The position numbers were made by a program, and so were the translations under genes. A stretch of 64,000 bases of DNA from Gyromitra esculenta (Eukaryota; Ascomycota; Pezizomycetes; Pezizales; Discinaceae). The stretch spans positions 2,542,001 through 2,606,000 of the forward strand of contig JBCAML010000001.1 in the NCBI GenBank assembly GCA_038503075.1. The letters are read 5' to 3'. The notes below the pieces were generated by a model. The model saw only the letters and a program-made list of their open reading frames with translations, was not told the DNA's origin and did no database searches. Shown here piece after piece: positions 1 through 10,970 of this stretch; the first letter of the stretch is position 1; the number at the start of each line of letters is the position of its first letter.

Positions 1-859
1 ACCCGCGTCTCCACCGAAGCCGCCGTAGTCCATCTCGGCGGCCACCCTATGTTCCTCGGCAAAGACGACATCCAACTCGGCGTAACCCATCCCCATCCCC
101 CACCCCCCATCCCACATTCCACTATTATACACAACCCCAACTAACCCTAACCCCACTCAGGTCAACGAAACCCTCTACGACACATCCAAAGTCATCTCCT
201 CGATGACATCCAGCATAGTGGCGCGTGTTGGGCCCCACAGCGATATAGTATCGCTGGCCAGCTCGTCCTCCGTCCCGGTGATCAATGCGCTCTCAGATGC
301 GTTCCATCCGCTGCAGGCAGTAACGGATGTCCTGACCATCAGCGAACACTTCCCGTCCTACCGCGGGCTGAAGGTCGCCTGGGTCGGGGATGCGAATAAC
401 GTGCTGTATGATTTGGCCATCGCCTGTGCGAAGCTGGGGATCAATGTGGCCATCGCCACCCCGAGCGTGTATCCGGTTCCAGAGCGCATGTTGGCGCTTG
501 CGAGGGAGGCCGCGCAGGACACGGGCGCCACGGTGGAGACTACCCATGTGCCGGAGGAGGCGGTGAAGGGTGCTAATGTTATCGTTACCGATACTTGGGT
601 TTCCATGGGGCAGGAGGAGGAGAAGGCGGTTAGGATGGGTCAGTTTGGGGGGTTCCAGGTCTCGGAGGAGCTGGCGAGGAGGGGCGGGGCGAAGGAGGAT
701 TGGAGGTTTATGCATTGTTTGCCTAGGAAGCCGGAGGAGGTTACGGACGAGGTGTTTTACTCACAGAGGAGCTTGGTATTTCCTGAGGCGGAGAATAGAC
801 TGTATGCGGCGGTGGCGGCGCTGGAGGCGTTTGTGGTCAAGAAGGGGAAGTTTGAGTAG
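1..859 (+). CDS. ARG3: Ornithine carbamoyltransferase, 3' part (5' end outside window)
   Basis: Catalyses carbamoyl phosphate + L-ornithine to L-citrulline in arginine biosynthesis; in fungi it is a mitochondrial homotrimer. The visible coding parts are 1-81 and 161-859, joined in phase 0 across a 79-nt GT-AG intron (82-160), giving 260 residues and a TAG stop. Family signatures are present: VGDANNV in the ornithine-domain Rossmann fold, the DTWVSMG substrate-loop motif and the HCLPRK active-site motif near the C-terminus. The N-terminal carbamoyl-phosphate domain and any mitochondrial presequence lie upstream of the window. It converges on the F-box gene with only 123 bp between the two stop codons. 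The family assignment is secure; the gene symbol follows yeast usage. Confidence 0.95.
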
Positions 860-982
860 GGTTTCTCTATATGGTATGGACGGAGGAAGCAGTGTCGTTG
901 TTAGGCAAGATATCAAATGAAGAAAAGCTAATTCAGAATCGTTACTTAATTTCTATATCTAAATCCTCAGTCCCACCTCTAA

Positions 983-2825
983 TCACAGTTCAGCATTCGC
1001 CAACGTAGCCCTCCATCTCGCATCTATCCTCCCCTTACCCTTACCCATCTGACTCTCTGGTCCCTGTCTGTACATAGTCCCCGTCCACCCAAACTCATAC
1101 ATCGTCAGCCTACTCCCTACATCTTTCACCACATCACTACCGTGCAGCCCCATGGGGCCTATCTCCCGCATCCGTCCCTGCGGCCCCGCAAAATCCATCT
1201 CCCACACTCGTCCCTGCACCCCTCCGTAAACCGTCTTCCCTCCCGCCCCAACCACAAGCGCATATATCGGGGACTCCCAATCTACCGAGGCTGAATTCGA
1301 GCGGTGCCGCGCCGGCGGCGAAAGGTACGTCGCCCACCCCGGCGAACTGGTGGGCGGGTAAGCGTATACGCGGTCGCTCATGCGTAGGTCAAAGATCTTG
1401 AGGATGCAGTGACGGCCGCCGCCGACAATGAAGCGGTGGCGGCCGAGAGGGGCAAGGGAGTAGATTGGTGTTTGTGCGTCTATGGGGTCGGCGTAGGTTG
1501 CGACTGATTGCGATGGCGAGCGGAGGTCGTGGAGTCTAGTTTTGTCAGTATTAATTAAACCAGAGGGTGGAGGGGAGGAGGTATTGCCTGCTGGTACCGT
1601 CATACCAACCTCCCAAGAAAATTTCACCGGTGATGTCGGTGCTGCCGGTACTAGATGGGAGGGCGGCGATGGCGTAGACGCTCATGGTTTTGGTTTCGGT
1701 GCATTCGAGCGCTGAGAAGGTGCGTAGGGGTTCTTTTCGGAATCCATCGTCGGGGGATATAGCATATATGCTTAATGGAGTTGAACTTGTGGTTCCTAGT
1801 GCTAGCAGTGAGGATGATAGGAATGTCGCTTTCCAGGGTATCTCGCCGTCTGCTAGAGAGATCTCCGATACCGGCTCGACGGCTTCAGTTTGGGGTGTTG
1901 GTGGAGCAGAAGAGTCTGGTGTGTGTATCGGGTAGAGTGCGATATTAGAATTCCCTAGAACAGCGCTCATCATCACTTCCTGGCTGCCCCCACGATGCAT
2001 TAAAGAAGCCGACTTGATTGTAAGGCCGCCGGTTTCATATCTCTTCAGCACTTCCGACCTCCCAATACTCCACGCTTCCGAGTCGGTCCTCAATCCCACC
2101 ATCTCCAACTTCCCGTTCGCCCTCCCAACCATCGCCACCTCCCCCTTCGCCGCATAGCTGCCTCTTTCTCCATACTGCAGGAGCTGTATAGTAGTGAGGT
2201 CATCACGACCGGCTCTTTCGTCTCTATTTTCGAATCCCCACCATCTATCACTCTTCCCAACCACGTCCCCGCCGTTACGTTTCCGCAGAACAAGATCAGG
2301 GCCCGCACCGATACCGAGTACTTCCTCGCCACCACTCCATACAGACTCATAGACGTCGACAACGGGGAGATATTTCATTGTCTGTCTCCCCCTACTGCTA
2401 CCCGGCGACCAAGCCCATTTTGTGGTTCTGGCTGGAGCGTCCCTGCCTCTGGGTCCTGCTCGGGGTCCTGTGGGGACGGAGATGAATATTTCTGGTTCAA
2501 GCACCCGTGCGATGAAGCCTCGCCGCTGCCAGTTTCGGTTTACGAGGGTTTGCTCTTGAGCCCAGGTACGCCAGTCTGTGCCCTGGATGGTGCGGTGGTG
2601 CTGTTGTGATTGAGATTCACGGATTACTTCGGCGTGGAAGCTAGGGAAGCGGGTTTGTACGAATACTCGCCAGCCCTCGAGGGCGATAAAGGAGTGGAGG
2701 TGTCTGGAGGTGGTGGAGAGGTTGGCGAGGCAGGATGCGGTGGGGAGGTGGGAAACGATGATGCGGAGGATGTCGTGGGGTAGGGTTGGCAGTGTTGGGG
2801 AGGGTGGTGGGTGATGAATTGTCAT
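983..2825 (-). CDS. F-box protein with WD40-like C-terminal region
   Basis: Exons 1588-2825 and 983-1535 (minus strand) give 596 residues. Residues about 15-60 form an F-box (LPHDILRIIVSHLP, then a Trp-containing second half), the Skp1-binding motif of SCF ubiquitin ligases. The rest has beta-propeller-like segments (GWYDGTSRLHDLRS, RHCILKIFDLRM), so it is probably a WD40-type substrate receptor, although the repeats are too diverged to count. The only way I can restore the phrase GTSRLHDLRS in frame is a 52-nt intron (1536-1587) with a GC donor (AG|GCAATA), a TACTGAC branch point and a CTAG acceptor. The three nearby GT donors I tried give a stop or a broken frame. The start at 2825 puts the F-box near the N-terminus. 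The substrate is unknown. Confidence 0.8.
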
Positions 2826-3169
2826 ATTGGTGGCGGGGGGGATGTTTATGTAGTTTTTGTTGGAAGAGGCTCTCTGGTGTAGAATTATCGTGTACCTATG
2901 TTATTGACGGCGACTATGAGTTACTGTTTCTGATTTCCCCTGAATACTGCAAACGCTGTTGCCCCATTTGATTGAAAATAGCTGTTTTTGGCTGCCAGGA
3001 ACGAAGCAGAGTGGAATGCGAGTCTGATCTGCGGATCCACGGACGAAATGAAATTCCTTGAGTGACTCCCGATGTGGATACAAAACCCCATCTATCTCTC
3101 CCCGCCCCCGCCAAAGGTATCCCAGGAATCGCTTCAATTTCAGCAACAACGCCCCAGACATCCACAATA
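2826..3169. promoter_or_regulatory. Divergent intergenic region between the F-box and UPF0538 genes
   Basis: 344 bp lie between the two start codons, so this stretch must hold both promoters. I see no repeat, RNA gene or clear TATA box in it. Confidence 0.4.
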
Positions 3170-3837
3170 ATGGCATCTGGAGATGCAGCCGCTGCGCTTT
3201 ACCTCCCGCGTGAGTTTTGACCTTGGTTGTGTTTTGGCTGTTTTCTGACATGAAACAGTCACCAACTCGACCTTGACCGTACGGGTCATTAAGAATTTTC
3301 CGTACAGGACTACCCGGAACTTGATTCTGCACCATTTGGACCTGACGACACTGACGGTTGGGGAGCTGAAGGAAATGGCGAAGAAGGGTGTGTAAGGGAT
3401 TTCTGTCGACGATGAGGCTGTGGCTGAATTCACGTGGTGTAGAGGTGTTGAGCAGGCCTGGGTGGAAGCCGTACAAAACTCTTGTTCTGGGTATGTTTGA
3501 TCATGTAGTTGATAGTGGGATTTATTCTCCCTCTCCACTTTCTACTTCTTCAGGTATAGCCGAAATCTCTACTGACTATGATAGATACCCTAAAACTCTA
3601 CACGAAGGCCCAAGGAACGAAAACTCAGAACTTGATCATCAACATGGAAGATAGAGATGATCACTTCATCTTCCGCGACGATAGCAAAACCCTCGCTGAC
3701 TACGGCTGTGGCATGTTCCTCCAATCCTCTTCCTCTATGCACTCCACTAACCGCGACTAGAACATGAAACCGAAATCTCCTTCTTCAATATGAAGGACTA
3801 CCTTGAATTCAAAGCCAACCCGGAAGAAAAGTGGTAG
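3170..3837 (+). CDS. UPF0538 family protein (C2orf76-like)
   Basis: Five exons (3170-3209, 3259-3387, 3443-3490, 3585-3710, 3761-3837) give 139 residues, close to the roughly 126 of human C2orf76. Family hallmarks, from memory of the human protein, are VRVIKNF near the N-terminus, DTLKLYTKAQGTKT, the DD-rich strand MEDRDDHFIFRDDS, then ETEISFFNMKDYLEFKANP and a terminal Trp. The function of the family is unknown. The last intron (3711-3760, 50 nt) starts with GCATGT: a GT donor two bases earlier creates a stop, whereas the GC donor restores GCEHETEISFF. The exon 2/3 border is the least certain; 3391/3456 also keeps the frame. The gene sits alone between F-box and SOD1. Confidence 0.85.
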
Positions 3838-4706
3838 TGACTTGCTAGGATGTTCGAATAGACTCTATTGCGGCATGAATTGAGAGTCTGGTCTTTGAAG
3901 ACAGGTTAGCCAAGAGTCCCTTGTGTGTGTGCTGTACTCAAGTGCTGTAGTGGTAAATGATCGTGATATCCACGCCCTTGGCGCTGGGCTTGTGAAGAGA
4001 CTATCGAGATAACTGCTGGGTAATTGAGTTCCTGCTTGGTGTGCGAGTGATGGTTTGTGATCTGATATGGCAGTCTAGGTTTTGTTCTTCTGTGTACTCT
4101 ATCGATAGATCTATTGTAGTATTATGGGAGGGATAGTAGTTGATAATAGAACCTTGAGAGTTAAGTTTAACGAGGAGATGTTCAACGACTAATTCGAAAA
4201 GCAGAAATAGATTCCGCGTATCATAAAAACGGGAATTTAATATAAGACGAAAGGAGAAGGTAGATTAAAACCTGACTTCCACAAGTATCCTTTGTTTGTG
4301 GCATCAGTGGCGCAGTCACTTTGCCTCAAGCCACTCCGCCAAAGGCACCCAACGGCGTCCCCGTTCTACCCTTTCGTCCAATGCTGCATGCAGACCCTGG
4401 TCAGTTATGCAGTCAATCATGCAGCTAGTGGTGGTGGGGTGGTGCACAACGTTGGTAAGTAGAAAGACAATTTGTAAGACGTGCAAATAGCCCCGCGGTC
4501 CCGCAGCAAACATTCCGTCATCTTCTCTCCAGCGACGATCGAGACTCTCTACCCTAACTATCTACCCCTCTTTCATAAACCCACTCCACCCTCTTCCCTC
4601 CTCCTTCCCTCCACCCTGCAAAGAACCCGCTCAATTCTTCTCAATTCTTCTCAATTCATCCTCTCGCTATAAATCCACAAGTCCATATAAACAGTAATAA
4701 TTCAAA
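3838..4706. promoter_or_regulatory. Intergenic region with the SOD1 promoter
   Basis: No gene is visible. The last 150 bp before the SOD1 start are pyrimidine-rich, as in strong fungal promoters. They contain a short tandem run of TTCTCAATTC (about 4629-4660) and a TATAAA at 4668-4673, only 34 bp from the start codon. Whether this TATA-like string is used is unknown. Confidence 0.4.
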
Positions 4707-5446
4707 ATGGTTAAGGCTGGTACGTAGCTTCCTTCTAGTTGCCCGTTACCTGGGATCGAGATGGGATAACCGAAGGAACCAAGATGCAAGATGAGATCTA
4801 CATCCGTCGTCTCCCCATCTAACCCAATACCAGCCCTTCATCCCGCAACCAATAACGCCCCGTAAGCTAACACCCTGCAGTCGCTGTTGTCCGCGGAGAC
4901 TCCAATGTGAGTGGAACCGTCACCTTCACACAAGAGAGCGAGTCCTCGCCTACCATCATCAACTACGAGATCAGCGGAAACGACGCCAACGCCAAGCGTG
5001 GAATGCACATCCACGAATTCGGCGATAACACCAACGGCTGTACCTCCGCTGGCCCGCACTTCAACCCGTTCAAGAAGAACCATGGTGCCCCGGATGATGC
5101 TGAGAGACATGTTGGTGATCTGGGGAATGTTGAGACAGATGCTCAGGGTATTGCGAAGGGAACTATTACGGATAATTTGATCAAGCTGATTGGGCCGGAG
5201 AGCATTTTGGGGGTATGTGGTTTCTCTTTTTGTGTAGATGGATGGATGGGATGCTGATGAGTTATAGCGCACTATTGTCGTCCACGGTGGTACCGATGAT
5301 CTTGGTAAAGGAGATCATCCAGAGTCGTTGAAGACTGGCAATGCTGGTCCTCGTCCGGCTTGTGGTATGCTTTCTACTACTATATCTTGTTTCTTGAGTA
5401 ACGGCACTAATAGACTGTATTAGGTGTTATTGGGATCTCTGCTTAA
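4707..5446 (+). CDS. SOD1: Cu/Zn superoxide dismutase
   Basis: Dismutates superoxide to oxygen and hydrogen peroxide, mainly in the cytosol and the mitochondrial intermembrane space. Four exons (4707-4719, 4881-5212, 5268-5364, 5424-5446) give exactly 154 residues, the usual length. The copper ligands are in GMHIHEFGD and in the later VVHGGTDD, with the zinc-site GPHFNP and HVGDLGN segments between them. The electrostatic-loop signature [21 protein letters not shown] closes the protein before VIGISA. The first coding exon is only 13 nt and the last only 23 nt, so ORF-based gene finders would miss both ends. Intron 1 (161 nt) is the longest. It converges on the TRAX gene, with 288 bp between stops. 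Confidence 0.97.
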
Positions 5447-5734
5447 ACAGGGATCTGATCTTTAGTCATCTCTCAGAGGGCTAAAGCCACAATCGCATAT
5501 GAAGTGACATGGCTGCGTATTTAAATAAGGGTGGGATGCTGTCTTTTGTGGGTGCGTTGTAGTCTTTAGCGATTGTGTAAGGAGGGAATTCACGAAATTT
5601 TCTTCTACCTTTGATGGCCGTGACTCGTGTGAAAACGTAGCCATCTCGACGTAGGCCATGACACGCCGTAATACCGTAGATATTCATTTTTTTTTAAGCC
5701 AAGTTCCTACCCATGATAAATCCATCACAAGAAG

Positions 5735-6690
5735 TCACTCATCTTCATCATCAAACCCACCCCCTTTCCTACCACCGCCATCACCACCAACCATTCTCTC
5801 CATCGTCAATTCCGGCACCCATCCTTTAGGCCTCTCACTACCCCTAACAATAAATCCACAAACCGCAGTCTCAACTTTCTCAACACACGTCCTCATAACA
5901 CCCATTTTCTTCCCCACTTCCTTCCCCAAAAGCCCACCACCACCCATGGTGGTATCCAACGCCTCAAACTGCATCCTCAACTCTCTCATATCCCCCAGTA
6001 ACTTCCCCACATCCCCCCGCATCGCAATCATCGTAATCCCAAATCTCATAATCTCCCCAACGAGATCAAAAATACCAAGTATATAATCCGCCGGCGACAC
6101 CTCAACGAGCCCACGAACCGACTCCTGCACCGTCAGCAGTGGTATCAACGTTCCATGTAGCAGGTAATGGCGAAACGAGAGCGCTTCGATATACTCCTGT
6201 ATACCGCCCGATATCTGCCGTGCATAGCGGTGTGCTGAGAGTTGCTGGAGATCCGGCGCGATTGCCGTAAACAGGTTGTGTATCTGGGTGTGCCTGGATT
6301 GGTATTCTTTTTCGAGACGGGAGGGGAGAGAAGATAATGGGGTTCGAGTTCTAAGCCGGGGGGGTTGTTAGTCTGGGTGGGTGGGTGAGGGACGGAGGAG
6401 GGAGGATGGCGGGTGGGAGGAGGGGGGATTACCGTTGGAGGGTGAAGATTCTGGATTTGTTTTATGTTAGATTTGGATGTGGGTAATATTTTTTATTTTG
6501 GATGCGGTGTGGAACGGAGGTAGTACATTTTCTTGCTGAGCGCTGTTATGTCGCGTGATGCTTTGATTATGCGTTCGCGCCGGTCGTGGTGCTCGTCGAG
6601 GTCATCGCGGAAGTTGGTGAATATTTCGAGGTATGGGTTTTCGGGGGAAGTTGTAAGGGCTGCTTTGGCCTGGGGCTTTGTGGCTGCCAT
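5735..6690 (-). CDS. TSNAX: Translin-associated factor X (translin family)
   Basis: TRAX pairs with translin to form the C3PO endoribonuclease, which removes siRNA passenger strands and processes tRNA fragments. Exons (minus) 6527-6690, 6433-6450 and 5735-6350 give 265 residues, typical for the family. The N-terminal signature FRDDLDEHHDRRERIIKASRDI is followed, only if an 18-nt microexon is spliced in, by the expected KKIIFTLQR. Later come YARQISGGIQEYIEALSF and the LLTVQESVRGLVEVSPADYILGIFDL segment. The whole protein should be alpha-helical. A glycine-rich acidic tail (GGDGGGRKGGGFDDEDE) closes it. Introns are 76 and 82 nt. No translin gene is in this window. Confidence 0.9.
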
Positions 6691-9314
6691 TGTTGGATGT
6701 TTGAGTAAGTGGTGAAAAGGTAAGTGGTGGAGATTTGTGGTTTGTGGTTTGTGGGTAAGTTTGTAGCGGGTAGATATCGGGACGTCATGGTGCCAAGACT
6801 TGGTGGGGCAGAATGGCGGATGTGTGGGGTGGGTATTTACAGCATACGAATAATAGATTTTGATCTCGGAGATTTATTAGTAGACTTACCCACGTTTATT
6901 TCTATAGCCTTTCTAGCACGAGATAGTGATCTCCCGTTTTATTAGTGTACTTGTGTACGTGAAACAATGTAATAATTATAGTGGCTAATGAAAACCCGTG
7001 ATCCGTGATAGTTGACTCACTAGTGGGAAGATTGACATGCTGGGGTGGGGGGGAATTTGTCCTTTAGATCTTGGCATCTTGCTGTTTAAATATCGTGTGT
7101 TGAGTTTTCGATAGATTTGGCCCCTTTTAATTCGTTCCCTGAGTTAGACCAAGTTTGTTTTGTCTAAAGTGTCGAAAAGGGTAGCCTACATGTACTCAGA
7201 CTAAAAAATATGCCAAGAATCTCTATCAAATAAATAAGTTCTCTCACTTGCACCATCACAAGTCGGTGCTAGGCCCTAATATCGTTTTCAATAGCGTACG
7301 CCTAGCTATTTAGGCATATGAAGGTCTACGGAATATCACCAAAGCTGAATACGCTGATAAATTCAAAGTCGGTAAGTTCCAGGGGTCGTCTGGTATGGAT
7401 TGTATTATTGTCACTATGACTATGATCAATGACAACTACTAGGGTAGACTCGTCCCCATCCCTGCTAGGTACTTAGGGCTGCTGGGTACGAAGCTGCACA
7501 AGCGGGGCCGGACACGAGACGACTGCTAGGGACTAAAAACAAAGGAGTAATAGTAGAAATGCTATCGTTTAGCTGTGATTGAAATTATCACTAAAAGTTT
7601 ACTTTTTAGAGAAAAAGAACAAATTCCGCATAGGAACGAACAAGAAACTAAGTAACCTCCCCTATCTAGGAACCCCAGCTGTTAAAAGGGGAAGAAGAAA
7701 AAACTAGGTAACCCCGTACACCTAGCAATCTCTAGTTACCTAGAGTAAGAAAAGTGCACAAGTAATCCCACACCAGCTAAATATAGTCCGGAAATCGAAA
7801 AGCGGCAGGCTTCAGTCGTATCGTATCTACGAGTTTGGCCGTAACCATTTCAAACCATCACTGAGAGTCTCCAAAAGATGAACAAAAAAAAGCTATGAAT
7901 CTTTTTATACTAAACTACAACCTAACTGAAAGGTAGCTTAAGCCTATTGCTTACTAATGGCCCTCAATCTCTTTCTGCACGCCTCCGGAATAGCATTAGT
8001 CTGTTCCGGCCGCCCCTGGCCACTGTATAATCCTGTTGGCTCAGGCAATTTTTTCCTTTGAAACCTCATCATCAAAGATAACTTGCATGGCCGGAAAATA
8101 AGGAGCAAAAAACCCTGTGAGCTAGGGTAGGCTAAGATTAGATACCTCGCCGCTAAATTCACTCGAGCTTAAATTACGTTAAGCAACCCCACACCGTGAC
8201 GTTCTATACACAACCATACGCATCGTCCTCTCGATATACTTCCGATCTTTGGTAAGAACCATAAATACCCGCTTCATTTATGCGCTCTCTAGATCCATCA
8301 TAAGATGCAGTACGTCCCACAGTCAAGTACCAGTAATAGCGGAGGACTTACCAATAGCAAAGCTAACGAGCCAAAATACGTTAGTCTCAACCCTTGACTG
8401 TTTCTCAAGGAGTCCGGTAGACGCAATGGCTTCGAACCAACACACTTAGTGTTCATCTTCGCGGGTGATTAGTGGTGGTGATGTGGAGATTAGATTGCCC
8501 CCACAACAACCTCGAATCCTTTTGTAGCTTTGCACCCCATGAAAGTGTCGTGGGGAGCTTGTGGGGTATCCCATCATTTAGGCATTTCGACTAAGCTGCT
8601 AATGGGTCCGGGAGCTGAAAGTGAGGAATAGAGGGGGAGCTTTGAGTTCTTGCGCATGTGTGCTCGCACTGCTTTTTGGCTAGTCAAGATCAATACTTTT
8701 ATTACTGGAAAAATCATTACTAGAAGCACCTCAGCCGTAGGCAATGGCGGGAAAGGGGGCCTCGATCGCTCGAGCTTCTAGCTCTTGTTATTATCTTGAT
8801 CTGTGACGATGCAAGTGATAAGCTCGGAGTCTACTTAATGAGCCCTATTCACCTACTCGAGACGAACCGGTTTAGGGTTCTTGTGGATCGACGTAAAATA
8901 TGCACAATATATCATTACCCCAATCTCGATAAGCAGCCTTGGCAAGTTGGTGGTTTGTGGCATTGCAAGAACACTTCCATCAAACCTATGAGTATAATAA
9001 CAAAGATATTGTGGAGACTTCTCCACTGAGCACTATCACCTTTGTTTCACTAGGTCTTGTAGGTATATGAGGAGTAGGAGCTCATTGCATTGTCCTAACT
9101 ACGTTTGAGACAGACCAAAGAGGAAAAAAATCAACAACCGCAGCCAAAGAGAAGGTGTTAGATAATCATCAGAATGTAAAGGAAACACAGTAAAATCAGA
9201 CAGATCAAGTATACCACCGGATAGCCGACTCGCACATTTATTCCTTCTCTGCTCCCGTTCCCTATTTCCAATGCCCTTTACCTACCGAGTTTCTTCCAGC
9301 CCCCACATAATTAC
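6691..9314. other. Gene-poor stretch between TRAX and the decarboxylase gene
   Basis: 2.6 kb with only short broken frames and no recognisable protein, RNA gene or terminal inverted repeat. The first few hundred bases should hold the TRAX promoter. One TACATGTA palindrome lies at 7187-7194. Decayed transposon sequence is possible but I cannot demonstrate it. Confidence 0.5.
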
Positions 9315-10610
9315 TTAACTTCGCTCAGGAACCCTCGCAGTCCCGATCGTCTTACCAGTGTTATAGTGTGTTCCCTTTACAGCCGTCAAATCCACATGAC
9401 TTCCCGGTTCAAACACCAAAACAATATCGGATCCTCCAAACTGGAAGTAGGAAATCTCTTCGCCTTTCTCGACATGCTGGTTTTCCTTAACTGAGAGTCT
9501 GACAGAGGAGACCTGCGCCATACCAATGGGAAGCACCGCAACAAGTCCAATATCAGACTCGATAACGATGCAACCACGCGACTGGAGGAACTGATATCCC
9601 GGGGTATCTGGAGCGGACACGCCCTTGACTGGAGCAAAGCTCTCACCACCATCAGACGGTAGCATGTGTTGATATTCACGGCGGATGATATTGGCGTCGG
9701 TTTTACCCTCTGTCAATCTTCTGCGCATAGCAAATTTGTTCCGATGCTCTAGGGGACCATCGCCACTTCTTGGGGGGGCCAGCGCAGAAGAGGGATCCGT
9801 GGTCGGGACGACTTCGAGGTATACTGCCCCGTGGATGACTTTAGCCTCGAGGATCTTTCCCTTAACAGGAGCGTGTTGACGATGGTAGTCGGTCGTGTTA
9901 AGGAATGCGTGCATGAACTTGCCACCCCTAAAAGCATCTGCGTATTTACACCCGTCGAGCAAGCTGGTAATATCCCATGGGACGCCCTTCACAAAGATAA
10001 CCTTGTTGTCGGAGTCCACGTGCCACCAGCCATCAAACACCGAGTCAGCGGCGCTGACGATATATTTAGGATCGTGAGGGTGTTCGGGGTCGCGCTCTCC
10101 CTTCTTGACATGGCGAGCAAAGAACTCGTTGAAGGTTTGCCAGTCGTTCGGAGGCCTTTCGTATATCTCCATGTGATAGGGAGGAGAATTATAGAATGTT
10201 TCGATGGTCTCTTTGTTAATCGATTCCTTTTTGTCGTAGAAAGTACCCAACGCATCCGCATAGTGAACCATCCATCGTGATAGGATAGTCAACGGCTTAT
10301 TCTCCGACTTGGGCAGAGTCTCGGTTTGGAGGTTGGACAAGGTCCTTTGGTTGAGGATCCAGTAGAAGAGACAGATCTTGTTGTAGACTACGTCCCCTCT
10401 CTCGTTCTCGGTCGGCTTCCAGAAAAGAAATTTATTGATATCGTTCAGGTAGTCTTCAATGGAGTTGATGTGGTCTAGGTCGGGGATATTGGCTGACTTT
10501 GCGTCATAGATAGCTTGCGAGAAGTTTTCCGACCAATCGTTTTCTTTAATAAGCTTATCAAGGTCCTTGACGACCTGCTCCCATTCAACTTCTTTCTCGT
10601 GGGAAGGCAT
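9315..10610 (-). CDS. Phosphatidylserine decarboxylase-family enzyme, PsiD-like
   Basis: Single-exon 431-residue protein. Residues about 20-160 match the fungal PSDC N-terminal domain (FLFWKPTENERGDVVYNK), and the rest is the pyruvoyl-dependent decarboxylase domain. Visible catalytic elements are SAADS (about 186-190), DYHRQHAP (241-248) and the autoprocessing motif FGGSD (391-395), where Ser394 should become the pyruvoyl group. It has no mitochondrial presequence or transmembrane anchor, unlike the true membrane PSDs Psd1/Psd2. Its length and domain order resemble the stand-alone group that includes tryptophan decarboxylase PsiD (about 439 residues), so the substrate may be an aromatic amino acid rather than phosphatidylserine. 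No biosynthetic cluster surrounds it. Family assignment is firm; substrate is open. Confidence 0.85.
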   Translation of the reverse strand: MPSHEKEVEWEQVVKDLDKLIKENDWSENFSQAIYDAKSANIPDLDHINSIEDYLNDINKFLFWKPTENERGDVVYNKICLFYWILNQRTLSNLQTETLPKSENKPLTILSRWMVHYADALGTFYDKKESINKETIETFYNSPPYHMEIYERPPNDWQTFNEFFARHVKKGERDPEHPHDPKYIVSAADSVFDGWWHVDSDNKVIFVKGVPWDITSLLDGCKYADAFRGGKFMHAFLNTTDYHRQHAPVKGKILEAKVIHGAVYLEVVPTTDPSSALAPPRSGDGPLEHRNKFAMRRRLTEGKTDANIIRREYQHMLPSDGGESFAPVKGVSAPDTPGYQFLQSRGCIVIESDIGLVAVLPIGMAQVSSVRLSVKENQHVEKGEEISYFQFGGSDIVLVFEPGSHVDLTAVKGTHYNTGKTIGTARVPERS

Positions 10611-10910
10611 TCTGAATTCGGAATTGGGAAAGATTCGTAGGGGAGTAACTAGGCTCGAATTGGGGATAAAAATTTGTAATTGAGGGATGAGGTTGGTAGC
10701 GATGGATGGATGTAGCTTTTAATCAACTGATAATCTGGAGGGAGCGGTTGATTGTGAGTATTGAGGGAGACAAGAGGTCGGAATTGCGGGCCTTTTATGT
10801 CTCCAGGACCTGCAAAGTGCTATAGCTTTCTCCAATGCTAGCCATCATGAGATTCTGGCAATAGTAATGATATTGCCTGGCTAGAGCAATCGTTTCAGCT
10901 CGAGAGTCAG

Positions 10911-10970
10911 GATTTTCAGTTCAATGACTTTCAGCTCAATGACTTTCAGAGCAACGACTTTCAGCTCAAA
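10911..10970. repeat. Tandem repeat, 4 x 15 bp
   Basis: Four consecutive 15-bp units of the form GACTTTCAGCTCAAT, with one to three differences between units, lie about 300 bp upstream of the decarboxylase start codon. The spacing is exactly 15 bp in every case. It could be a reiterated factor-binding site or simple slippage. Confidence 0.85.

Noticed and set aside
5658..6086. 142-codon plus-strand frame over TRAX exon 3
   Set aside because: It is antisense to a clear translin-family exon and is low-complexity Pro/Ser/Thr.
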